The notes beneath the pieces are model-generated. The model did not search any database and was not told where the DNA came from. It saw only the letters and a program-made list of their open reading frames with translations. This document shows, one piece after another, positions 50,356 to 60,739 of a stretch of 64,000 nucleotides of DNA; position 1 is the stretch's first letter, and every line of letters starts with the position of its first letter. Where the stretch lies: positions 5,208,001 through 5,272,000 of the forward strand of contig OW051495.1 of the NCBI GenBank assembly GCA_932521035.1, written 5' to 3'. Origin of the DNA: Oscheius dolichura. Its lineage: Eukaryota > Nematoda > Chromadorea > Rhabditida > Rhabditidae. A program made the position numbers and the translations under genes.

Positions 50356-51471
50356 ATATAAAGATGCCCTTCTCCGTCAGTCTAATCAAGTTCTTCCCAC
50401 TGGCCAAGGTCGGCCCGCCTCCCAGTTCAGACTCTTCTCTCTACAAAAGAGGCGAGAAAAACAATAAAGCGTCGGCTCCTTCGGCGAAAGGCCGTTCGGC
50501 CCTTTAAGCGCCGCTTAATCCGTGCCCTTTGTCCCGCCATCTCGTTTGAAACGACCCGCAACTTCTGCATTGACCCCTGCTGCGTTCTCTCCACGCTCCT
50601 CCACCTTGTTCGTTAGCCGGCCCGTCATGCATTATTCATCTGCCCGGCTGGCCATCCACTCGTTTCTCCCCTGCCCTGTAGGCGCCTCCTTCTGGTCACA
50701 CCTGGCTCCGCCATATACAAACGGAGTTGAGTGGTTTCGTGTCGCGATTAGGTCCTTCTGTGTATTTGCCCGCCCATTTATACATGCATATGCCGTCTGC
50801 TGGTCAACTTCCCCTGTCCTCCTGCTAATTCCCCGCTTCTTTCCACCGCCCAGCTAAAGGAGGCCAACGTGTTCGTGTCTCTCGGTTTGAATGACTGCTT
50901 TATGGCGGCATCCCCCCTAAATGGACGAACCGTGTTCATTTAATGACTCATTTCGAACATCGACATTTGGCGCTAATCCAGAAGAGTTGAAGCGTTTGGC
51001 GCCGGAGGCGGTGTTTGCTCTCGAGGACCGTCCCCTCCGGACATTTCCGGCGCTGCCCCTCCAGAGATTCGGGCCTCTTCGATCCCCTTCTCTATAGGTT
51101 CCACTCATCTCTGGCCTTATCCCACCGCTCACGGGCATATTACGACGCTCGTGTATGCCATTAAAACACGCGCTCCAAAAAGCCAATGTTGCCATTTGTT
51201 GTGGCGGATTCCAGTTTGTGGGCTTTTTGGTTTTGCCCGATGCCACCGCCCCCCGGGTCTATCAGCCCAGGTCGGCCTCTTATCTCCAACAAACACGGTT
51301 CCAGACACCCTGCACCGTCTTCCTCTTTGTCCTCATTAAATCTTCGATCGGTTGTGGTGGTGGCTGGGGTGACAGCTGTTTCCCCTTCCTATCAGTTCCG
51401 ATATTTCACCGGGGCGTGTTTCATAACGCCTCTTACTGTCCTCCCCTGTCCCAATGCGACAGTTTCAGGAG
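50356..51471. other. GC-rich intergenic region
   Basis: 1.1 kb between two + strand genes. No coding exon supported. Confidence 0.45.
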
Positions 51472-52465
51472 ATGGTGGTGGTCTCCTCGCCTACTCTTCT
51501 GGAGACGGCCGACCTGACCCGGCCCATCCCCGAGAACAATCGAAAACTCTCGCAACTGGTTCAAATCGAGGAGAAATTCGTCGACGTAGGCGTGAGTTCC
51601 CCGGGGTTTGGTTTGATTAATCATCTCTGCCCGGCCGGTCAAAAACGACACGGCCGGGCTCTCGCTGATCGGCTATTCATGGACCAATCGGCACAAACAA
51701 ATCTGCATGGGAGCCGGTATCCCGGCAAGATTTAAACGAAGAGCGCTGCATGAGATTTTCAGGAGCACGTGGTCTTTTTCCGAGAGGCGCGACCGCCGGG
51801 CAACCACTACTCCAAGTCGACACTCGTGCTCCTCCACGGCCAGGCATACACCTCCTCCTGCTGGCTCGAGAATGACACCATCGCCCTTTTCGCCGGCATG
51901 GGATACCACTGTCAGTCTATCTCTCTTTCAATTATTCAGCATTTTTACAGGTATTGCCCCCGACCTCCCCGGAAGTGGCAAGACCCGGGGAAAGGCCGTG
52001 CCCCAGAGCGACAAGCCCGGCTGGCTGCTCTCCTTCTTCTCTGCCCTAGCAGTCAAACAGGTTCGCGTCTTTTCTAAAAACATATTCTCGTTGTTGAGGT
52101 CATGCTGGTGGCAGCCTCGATGTCTGCCCAGTATATCCTGCCCCTGATGGCCAAGGAGGTCTTCTCCTGTGTTGTGGGCATAGCCCTCTCCAACACCCAC
52201 GAACTCGGACAGCCCTCTGCCTACCGTACTCCTATCCTCGTTCTCTGGGGTAACTTCTATTCGTTCCTCTATTTATTATCACTGTCCAGGTGACCGAGAC
52301 ACCTCACTTGGCCCTTCGTCGGCCTCGAACCTCCGTGCCCTGCCGCATGCCCGACTGGAACGAGTGGCCGAGGCTGGCCACCCCTGCCACCTCCAGAATC
52401 CCCGAGCCTTCCAGGAGCTCTGTGTGAACTTCTTCGAGCTCATCCGGACGTACGACTCTCTGTGA
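51472..52465 (+). CDS. ABHD14: alpha/beta hydrolase, ABHD14-like
   Basis: Five exons in phase, about 260 residues. Family features: FFREARPPG near the start of the fold, STLVLLHGQAYTSSCW (oxyanion HG), FAGMGYHCIAPDLPGSGKT, VMLVAASMSAQYILPLM with the nucleophile Ser in S-M-S (ABHD14B has S-L-S), the acid Asp in LVLWGDRDTSLG, and the catalytic His in AEAGHPCHLQNP. The triad is intact. ABHD14B acts as a lysine deacetylase/esterase in mammals; ABHD14A is membrane-anchored. No clear anchor is seen here, so the soluble B form is more likely. The start is 3 nt after TTTCAG; the N-terminal 35 residues (LLETADLTRPIPENNRKL) are not part of the fold. Confidence 0.87.
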
Positions 52466-53398
52466 TTGCCTCGCCCCTTTGCCACCGCCCCCGGTCATCT
52501 CCTAGATCTCCCACCTGCCATGTTTCTGTGATTTCCATCTTTCAATAGATTCTACACACCCATAAAATGATTTCTGGATGTTTTCCAAGGGAACAAACAG
52601 AGGTGACATTGATCGGAGGCGGGCCTTCTCCGGTAACCTCTTCTGCCGACTGGGTCACTTCCTTGGAGTCGTGTCACATCTTGATAATGCTGTCATCCTC
52701 TCTTTCCCTCCTTGTTAGTCAAGCAAAGCCGTGAAAGTATTAAAATTACCAAAAGCGACGTCCACCTAGCTTTTGTCCAAAGGTCGCGTAGGCCCGAACG
52801 TGGGTCCTTATCATTTACCGTCACGCCTCAGTTCGTTCGATTTGATGGCTACCGCCACTCGGTTTTGTCTCTAATCCCGCTTCCGCTCCCGCTTATTATC
52901 TCCTACAAAATGTCCCCTCTACTGCTGACGTCCTCCCCTGCCATTTGCTTCTCCTCTCCGCCCCTCAAACACTCCCTCCAGCGCCTCCATGTACCGTTTC
53001 GAATATCTTCTTCAATATTCTAGACCACGAAAGGTTTTACTTTTATTCTTTTGGTTTAAACAGAGATAGGAAGCGGGACCATTTGAGAGCTCCGTGGTGG
53101 GTGTTTTGCAGTTGCCGGAAACTTTGTGAAGAGGTGCCCAAAAATCACCACAAAACTCGGTGTCTTTAGGACAGAGAAACAATAGCCAGGTAGAACAGCG
53201 GGCTTGTATATTATTTTGATGAGACTTGACTTATCCTAAATTTTGAGAAAGCGCAGAGAGAAAGAGTACATATCTCCCTATTTTGGATGAGCCTCGCCAA
53301 ACAATACTTGGACAGCTGGGAATTCTCTAATTGGGGGTTTAACAGATGCCCGCCCCTCCCTCATCCACCCTTCTTGACAGTTTCTATTGCAGTTGGAC
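52466..53398. other. intergenic region
   Basis: 930 bp between two + strand genes. No coding exon supported. Ends with TTCTATTGCAG, 6 nt before the next start. Confidence 0.45.
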
Positions 53399-55238
53399 AT
53401 GCCCTGTAGGAATTGCGGCCCTGGCTATGCCTCTCCTCAGGAGGCCATCCGCGGCCCCCGTGAGACTGTCCTCTTCGTAACGTGTCCCCATGCCAGTGGC
53501 GGACACGACATGGTCGCAGCCGTAGACGTCGACCCCGAGAGCCCCACATTTTGTCAGGTAGGCCTTTTTATACATAATAAACAAAGGGAGTAGATAATAT
53601 CTCGGGTGGACTTCCCCCACAAAGACGATGAGATTCATCACAGTGGGTGGAATGCCTGTTCCTCGTGTTACCACCAGCCATCGGCCAAGAGGTACCCCTT
53701 TCAGTCTAGTGAGCGTAACCTCCGGTCTTCAGGAGCCACATGATCTTTCCCTGTTTAAACTCAAGTCGGATCTACGTGGTCAATGTCGAAGACAGGCACA
53801 AGCTCTTTCTTCATAAGGTGGGCACGGGGATGGAAGAAGGGGACGGTCTTTACAGACGATTGAGCCATCGCAACTGGCAGAATTCAATGTATCCTTTCCC
53901 CACACGTCGCATTGTCTCGCTGACGGGAATATCATGGTCTCGACCCTCGGAGACAACGACTACAAGATGAGAGGCGACTTTGTCCTCCTGGACGGCAAAA
54001 CCTATGAGCCTAAGGGGGTCTGGCCGGTGGACAACCCAAGCATCCCCTTCAACTACGACTTCTGGTATCAACCACGGAAGGATGTGATGATCTCGACAGA
54101 ATGGGGCTCCCCCGACCTCATCAAACAAGGCTTCAACCCTGCCCATGTCACCGACGGTAGTCCCTCTCCCTTTCTTCCTATAGAGCCACGTACCCAGGGT
54201 TCTACGGCCGAGCTGTCCACGTATTCCAGTGGTCAACTAGAAAACATCTGCAGACGATCGAGCTGGAGGGGGAGGCCGGGCTGATCCCCCTCGAGATCCG
54301 CTTCAAACACGACCCCAAATCGCCGTACGCCTTCTGTGGAACTGCCCTCGGCTCGTCGATCTGGATGTTCAAGCCGCAATCTGAGGTAGGCTGTGTCCGT
54401 TGCACTTATCCCGAATAATTAAGGGCAGCCTGACTTATTCCGCCCAATGTCTGGTTTCAATCCCTCCGAAGCACGTGAGTTACCTTTCTGGGGGGATGAG
54501 TGCCTCCACGGTGCCAATTAGATTGCCGATTAGACTCAGAAGGGCAGGTGAAGCGATCGACAAACAACAGGGACAGGGACCGGACGGAAGGAGGGAGAGA
54601 GATTTCAGGTCGAGGGATGGATACTGCCGGTCATGCCCTCCCTCATCACTGACATCCTCATCTCCATGGATGATCGCTTCCTCTTCGTCAGCAATTGGTT
54701 CCACGGCGACATTCGCCAATATGACATTAGCGACCCTGAGAACATCAAGCTTGTTTCCCAGGTCAGGCAAGTGCTCCATTGAATAACCGTGTTCAGATCT
54801 TCCTGGGAGGCCTCGTCCACAAGGAGACCGACGTGAAGGTGGTGAACGACGAGGAGCTGACAGTAAGGGGAGAGGCGAACTGGATACAGGACAGTTTCAG
54901 AGACAGCCGGCAGCCCGTTATGTGCAGGGGAGACGAGTGGAGGGAGGACCCCAGATGCTTCAGTTGAGTCTCGACGGGAAGAGACTCTACGTGACGAACT
55001 CGCTCTATAGGGCATGGGACAAGCAGTTCTACCCACAGCTGGACAAGTGGGCGGATAGCAATCAGAGAGAGAACAATGGTTTAGGGGAGGATTCATCCTA
55101 CAAGTCGATGTGACAGACGAGGGGATGACACTGAACGAGAGCTTTCTGGTAGACTTTGGGGAGGTTGAGGGGGGTCCTTATCTGGCCCACGAGATGCGCT
55201 ACCCCGGAGGAGACTGCACTTCGGACATTTGGATATGA
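53399..55238 (+). CDS. SELENBP1: selenium-binding protein / methanethiol oxidase
   Basis: Copper-dependent methanethiol oxidase family, a seven-bladed propeller converting methanethiol to formaldehyde, H2S and H2O2. Start [20 protein letters not shown] aligns with the human N-terminus, including the CGPGY motif. Then [18 protein letters not shown]-type segment, [119 protein letters not shown] and [20 protein letters not shown]. The C-terminus [16 protein letters not shown] is the exact family ending. About a dozen exons with small introns. It converges on an unrecognised minus-strand gene 53 bp away. Confidence 0.94.
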
Positions 55239-55291
55239 CCGCCTTGTTTAGCACTCTACGATAATCCGATAAACATGTATTGTAGCCGGTG

Positions 55292-55897
55292 TTACGTAGT
55301 GGGTGGAGGGGAAATGAGTCGGAGAAGGTAGCGGAAGATAAGCGTACTAGCCGGATAACCTCTTGCATAGCTGTTCTTCGCTTTCTGTACATCGGCCACT
55401 GCTCGTGTCCTGAGTAATTTTTACCGGCACGTCCGAAAGACACCTGCCCCGGCTGGTATCATGATCCTCTCCGCCGTCTCCGTCCCCGTGGTTCTTATTT
55501 CTCAGCATATCTTCGACGGGGACTGTCTCCCTCCTTGGAAAGTCTTCTGAATCCGCAGAAAACGCGAGGCTGTTGAGTCGCTCTGTGCTGCTGATTACCC
55601 CTGTCTCCCCCTAGTCTCGGCAGGCTTCTTTCGCTCTCTTCGCCGTCTCCTCGCCCAGCTCCGGCCGTCTCCTCCTCCGGGAGATGCTTCCCCCTCTTCC
55701 CCTTCCAGTACCCCATCTTCTCCCTGTTATAGTCCTCCCCTTCGACGATATTTCTGTAGCTCTCCTCCGGTGCCAAAGGTGTCGTCGCGGCTGGGCTGTA
55801 TTGATTTTCTTTCGCCCGCTCAGCATACTCTCCACCACTCCTCATTCCGTCCTCATCAAGTCTTTTCCTCGGTTTTTTGCAGTCTTTCCCAGTTTTG
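55292..55897 (-). CDS. unrecognised protein with possible propeptide-like features (5' end unresolved)
   Basis: Three exons join in perfect phase: A 55897-55599, B 55546-55444, C 55409-55292, separated by 52- and 34-nt GT-AG introns. The product is very hydrophilic: AERAKENQYSPAATTPLAPE, DYNREKMGYWKGKRGKHLPE, GEESERSLPRLGG, EDFPRRETVPVEDMLRNKNH. It ends in a hydrophobic TLIFRYLLRLISPPPTT. GYWKGKR has the form of a dibasic/amidation site, so a secreted peptide precursor is one idea, but no signal peptide was found; the upstream exon is missing or unresolved. A disordered nuclear protein fits equally. Three phase-consistent exons and a plausible convergent 3' end are the evidence. Confidence 0.42.
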
Positions 55898-56527
55898 CTG
55901 GGAAGGTTTCACCAGAGCATGGTCCGCCCTGGCATTTCCCAGCCTCTTCCACCGAATACAGCGCCGTCCCCTCGAGAAAGACCCTCTCCCGCGGTGGTGG
56001 AAGCCTTGGCCGAGTCGGCCGCGCTGGCTGCACCTACACACCGGAGAGAGCTCTGTTCGAGCCTGGATCTGCTCTATACTGCCAGCCTTTTTGAATTGGG
56101 TTCAACTCTGGGAGGGGGACAGGGCAGGTGAGAAATAGAGAGGATCCACAGTCGTCGGGGTGGTTCTGTGTGGCAAACCACGTGTCTCCCCAGTGATTAC
56201 TGCCCTTGTCAACACGTCCCCTCCAAGATCCCTTCGACGTTTTGACCTCGCTTGACCTCACCTTATCCCTTATTTCCTATTGAATAAATACTTCTTCTTG
56301 ATAGCCACGGTCGCTCAAGGAGAATTCCCCCAGATCCTCCAATCAACGCCGCAGTCCTTCTTCCAATTTTCTCACTTTCAACCTTATACAACGGGTTAAT
56401 ACTACCCATTATTCCACTATGTCCGGACCCCCCTTACCCATCCACATCGAAATTCCTCTCCGTCTCATCCTAAACAAGCAACATTTCTCATCCCGGGTAA
56501 CCATGCCCTGTTCAGACTGTGCACAGC
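55898..56527. other. intergenic region, may hold the 5' exon of the minus-strand gene
   Basis: A minus-strand open piece at about 56033-56120 (LNPIQKGWQYRADPG) follows a CCCTCCCAG acceptor and could belong to the unrecognised gene, but I could not join it without a 15-nt intron. Near 56500 it also holds the BEN gene promoter and its TTCAG site. Confidence 0.3.
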
Positions 56528-59261
56528 ATGGGAGAGGACGACGATGCTCTATTGGAAGGAGGCGACTATACCGGAGCGGATACCGACGAGACCGGTAAGG
56601 GAATTACAAGAACAGAAAGAATGTATTATTAGAAGACGACACCAAGGAAGGAGGCGGAGACGAGACGGATGTCAGCAGCACCAGTTCCCAGTCAGTGGAG
56701 AAGGAGGTTAGTCGGATTTGGGTTAGTCTAGAAAAAATGGTTGAGATGAAACAAGAAGAGACTGGCGAAGAGGAGGAAACGGTCGGGGGCGAGGAGGACG
56801 AGAGCGACGTGGATGAGGAGGAGGCGGTGGAGGACGAGCAGGGGCCGAGTGGGTCCAGTAAATTCGATACGGTGAAGGAAGAGATCGAGGAGCCTGACCG
56901 GTCAATACCAAAGGTAGAGGATGAACCGGAGATTACAGTGTGCCGGGATGACTACAGCCGGAAAGAACCAGCCAAGATATGTGGGTTTTCTCTTGAGCCG
57001 TGGGGACAAGTGGCCTTTAGGGAGCCCTGGAGCCCCTCAGGTGGCCCTCCGCGATGTCATGGAAAACATGTTGGACGAGTTTGCCAAAGATGTCGTCCGG
57101 GTCAATTTCCGTTACAACGTTGGTTTCATTTCTAAACCTGGGAAGAGGATCCTTTTCCAGCAGATACGAGGATTTCTGATTCGGTACTTCGGAACAGACG
57201 AGAACGGAGCCGTATTTAACACTTTTAATAGTTTGTCGATATGTTTGAAATTGTAAAAGAGGGGGGTTCAGACCACGCGTCTCTCATTCATGACGAGAGT
57301 TGCTCCTTCTTCCAGCCGCGGACAACACAAGAACAGAAAGAGAGCTCCATCGATAAGACATTGAAGAGGACCAGGACGAGGTAAGACACGGGAAAGGTTA
57401 TACTCATACTGGCAGGAGATACTACGGCGAGTCGCGTAGCCATAGCTCGGAGAAACGGGGCGAGGTGGAGACGACCGAACGAAAGTCGAGGAGAGACGAG
57501 GCCCGGGAAATAAGGACACCTCAAGGTGAGACCAGCATCTGCCGGCTAAAGCCCCGATTTAGTGCTTACGTATCCTTTTCTGACACAGACCGAAGAGGAG
57601 AAGATCTTCAAGCAATACGGAGGGACGGCTTCGAGCTATGCAGGCAGACTGGCGAAGATCCTCTTTGCAGGCACGCTGGACTCGTATTTTAAGGTATGAC
57701 TTGTCGGGGCAGTGGCAGAGATAGCTCAGGACCAGGACCCACAGAAAAGGGACTGGCTACACGAGGCCGTCGACTACCGCTTCCCCACCCGGGACAGGTA
57801 CAGCCACTCGATGAAGTGGAAGAACTGCTCGAACGCGATCAACAAGAACATGAGAGATTACAACAAGGATAAGAAGGAGAAGATAGTCAAAGAAGGTGAG
57901 ATGACGGACGGCTAATAAAGGGAAAAGTTCAGTTAAATACACCTACGCGACGAAGGAACAGGAGGCCGACTGCTTCAAAAGGGCCGGCGGAGACGCCAAC
58001 AAATACGCCGAGTATTTATCGCTTATCGTTTTTGAAGGCAGTTGGGACAAGTTCTTCAAAGAGCAGGTACTATTCTTCGGGACAGAGTCAGTATCGGCCT
58101 AGGACCAATCGAAGAAGAACTGGATGAGGGAATGCGTCGACCGGAGGTTCCCCATAAGCGACAAGGCTACCAGAGACCACCGGTGGAAGATCTGTGCCGC
58201 CTGGTGCAACAGGAACAGGACAAAGATACTAGGAGCCGACGGGAAAGGTATCGCTTCTGTGTGTCCGTCAATTTCGGGAATTCAGTCGATCCGTTCCCGT
58301 ACTTTCCCCAGGAGATCGAAGGCAAGTGCTTCGCCGAGGCACAGGATGTCCCAGTCGCTCAGCAGCCGGCCGTCTACGCCGAGCTTATCTGTCGCCATCT
58401 ATTCGCCGACACTCCACATTTGATGTTCAAGGTACCCGCGAGGGATCTATCCGAACGGCGGATGTCTTTCAGGAACAGGAGCTGGGAAAGCGACACTGGC
58501 TCCACCACCACGTGGATCGACGCTTCCCCACCGAGGGGAAGGTTAACCACGCCGCCAAGTGGAAGGCTATCACCCAGGCCATCAATAAAAACAAATCTGA
58601 AGGTCTCTTCTGCTTTTCGAGGGAGACAACAAGTTGTTCAGTTGTCGCCACAGCAAGTGCTCCCGCTACTCCGGCCGAGAAGCACGTCGGGAAGAGTGAG
58701 AAGAGGGAGACGGGAGGTCGTCTGAGGAGAAGCGAGGCGGTGACCAGGGAGACGACCGTCGACGAGGAGGACACCGTGAGAACAGCCAGTAATTTGAGAA
58801 TGGGAGTGCCTCTTCAGGGCGAACCGGAAAACAAACGGCCGAGAAGGGCTCTCAAGGAGAGCGTCAAACTCCAGGAAGCCCAAGCTGATTCTCCTCCCTC
58901 TGCCAAAAAGCCATCCAAAAATGGAACACGCGGTGCTAAAGGTATGCTTTTCCTCTTGTGATACCCCACATGGCCTGTTCCAGTCGAGTCCTACTCCCGG
59001 TACCCGTTCGTGTCGCAGTCGAAGGAGATCGACGTCTTCCAAGGGTGTAATTCCAATGCCCAAATATACGCGAAGAACCTCGGCCGTCTTCTGTTTGAGA
59101 ATTCCCTCAACAACTATTACAAGGACCAAGACTCCGAGAGGCGGCAGTGGATGCGCGAGATTGTGGATTTCCGTTTCCCGACTCCGAACCCCGGAGAACA
59201 CAAACAGAAGTGGAAGAATGTCTGCGCTGCCATCAACAAGAACATGCCTCAAAAGCCGTGA
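56528..59261 (+). CDS. tandem BEN-domain-like nuclear protein (four repeats)
   Basis: The N-terminus is long and acidic (DESDVDEEEAVEDEQ) with a VKEEIEEP SUMO-consensus-like site. Next comes an unassigned conserved-looking segment (VGFISKPGKRILFQQIRG) and an Arg/Ser-rich linker. Four related repeats follow, each a helix pair ending in a W/Asn signature: YAGRLAKILFAGTLDSYFK with VDYRFPTRDRY and WKNCSNAINKNMRD; YAEYLSLIVFEGSWDKFFK with VDRRFPISDK and WKICAAWCNRNR; a third with VDRRFPTEGK and WKAITQAINKNK; and YAKNLGRLLFENSLNNYYK with VDFRFPTPNP and WKNVCAAINKNM. The pattern (LL..LF, RFP, W..C..AIN..R) is that of BEN domains; BEND3 also has four. Assignment is by pattern only. The start is 12 nt after GTTCAG. 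Confidence 0.6.
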
Positions 59262-59380
59262 TCTCCCCACCCGGTTGTGTACAACTTGTATCCTCCCCGT
59301 TGCTTTCCCCTCCTCAGGGCCCTCTCCTCTATGACTTTAATAATGCTCAATAGCTTTATTAAACTTCTTTGATCGTTCAT

Positions 59381-60739
59381 TTAAAGGAGGAGAACAGCGA
59401 GAGGAAGGAGGATTCCCCAGCCGGAGGAGGACGAGGTTTCCGTTAAAGCAGGACCACTCCACTCCATTTCCGAGTACCCGTACCTCACACAGCCGGATGT
59501 CTGAATTATCTCTGTAGGTAGAAAGGAAATACCCCTACCCCTCTGACGAATCCCAGCTGGCAGACACACTTGTAGCCATCGCCCTTGAGCACGTTCAGGC
59601 ACTCCTCGTTCTCCCCACAGAGCTCCTCCTTGGCACAGACATTCTCGTGGACACATTGGGCCGCGTCCGACCGGAAGAACATCCCTCGGCCGCAGGGACA
59701 GCTCACGTTCCACTTATTATCCCGCTGAGACTGGAGGTCGTCGTTTAGCTTCGACTGAAACAGTATCGTCTGGGCGGAGGACACCAGTAAGGGACACCTG
59801 AAGGTGACAGCGACGAAGGTCCTTACAAACATTGGCCTGACACTCGCTTTCTGTAAACTGGAGACTGTGTGGATCGACGTCGTGGCAACACGGGTCGGGA
59901 CAGAAACTAGGAAGAGTTGGCTATGGTGTGGGGGATGAAATACCTTTGACGGGCACAGGCGAAGGGGTCGCCGAGGAACTCGTCGATGTAGTCACTCCGG
60001 CTGTGGTACAGCTTGGCCGGCCAGACAATCTAAATCCATGGTCAGAAGAGAGCAGAACTCACATTTCGGGAGCCGTTGTCCATCTGGTAGCCGCAAAAGG
60101 GAATGTACTCAAAGACCAGGACTTCTCTCATCGTCATCCAGCACAGTATCTGAACAGAGTTTTGGGGAAAGCCAAAGAAAGGCGAACCTGTGCGGCAGAG
60201 AGTTCCAAGGAAGCGGCATTGTCGTTGATGAGCTGTTCCATTCCCTCTCGGGCCAGCTTGGTCTCCTCTCGTGCTCCGTCCTCCCCCGTCAGCCAGGGCT
60301 GCGTCTTTCTCAGATACAAAGACGTGTAATTCAGGCAGTTCTCCACTCCTGAGGAACAGACTCGGGCCAGCTCCGAGTGGAATTCCGTCCGAGTCGGGTA
60401 GATGTGTTTGAATCTGAAGACGTGGGCATCTAGCTAGAGACACTGTTACCCTAATGTGGGAGCCGCCGGGAGAAGTTCCTTGAAGATACGGAAGTACACG
60501 GCGAGGACTCCTATCCGGTGGCGGAGATCGTCGAGACGGCCCTCTCTGTGAAGCAGTGCCATTTCCCTGAATAGTCTCATTTTCTGGATACGTACCGCCT
60601 ACCCCGTCTCTATTTTCTTGGCGAAGTCGTCGTTAAAGAGGACCGTTTTATCGTCGACGTTGAAGTCGGGGCTCTGTGACCGGGAGACGGACAAAAGTCG
60701 GAGAGAGGAGAGAAGAAACAACCATCCGGACAGAGTCAT
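59381..60739 (-). CDS. unrecognised GPI-anchored or membrane protein with a Cys-rich EGF-like domain
   Basis: Seven exons in phase. The signal peptide is MTLSGWLFLLSSLRLLSVSR. An alpha-helical ectodomain follows (DDLRHRIGVLAVYFRIFKEL, FRFKHIYPTRTEFHSELARV, MEQLINDNAASLELSAAQ), then REVLVFEYIPFCGYQMDN and LYHSRSDYIDEFLGDPFACA. A cysteine-rich half has FCPDPCCHDVDP, ECQANVCKDLRRC, VSCPCGRGMFF and an EGF-like CVHENVCAKEELCGENEEC with GYKCVCQLGF. The C-terminus is TETSSSSGWGILLPLAVLLL with no charge after it, the form of a GPI-attachment signal. Secreted and extracellular by inference. I could not match it to a named family. It converges on the BEN-like gene with 119 bp between stops. Confidence 0.6.

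Noticed and set aside
55684-56138. Overlapping plus-strand frames of 122-136 codons
   Set aside because: Low-complexity Pro/Ser content; the minus strand has phase-consistent exons at the same place.
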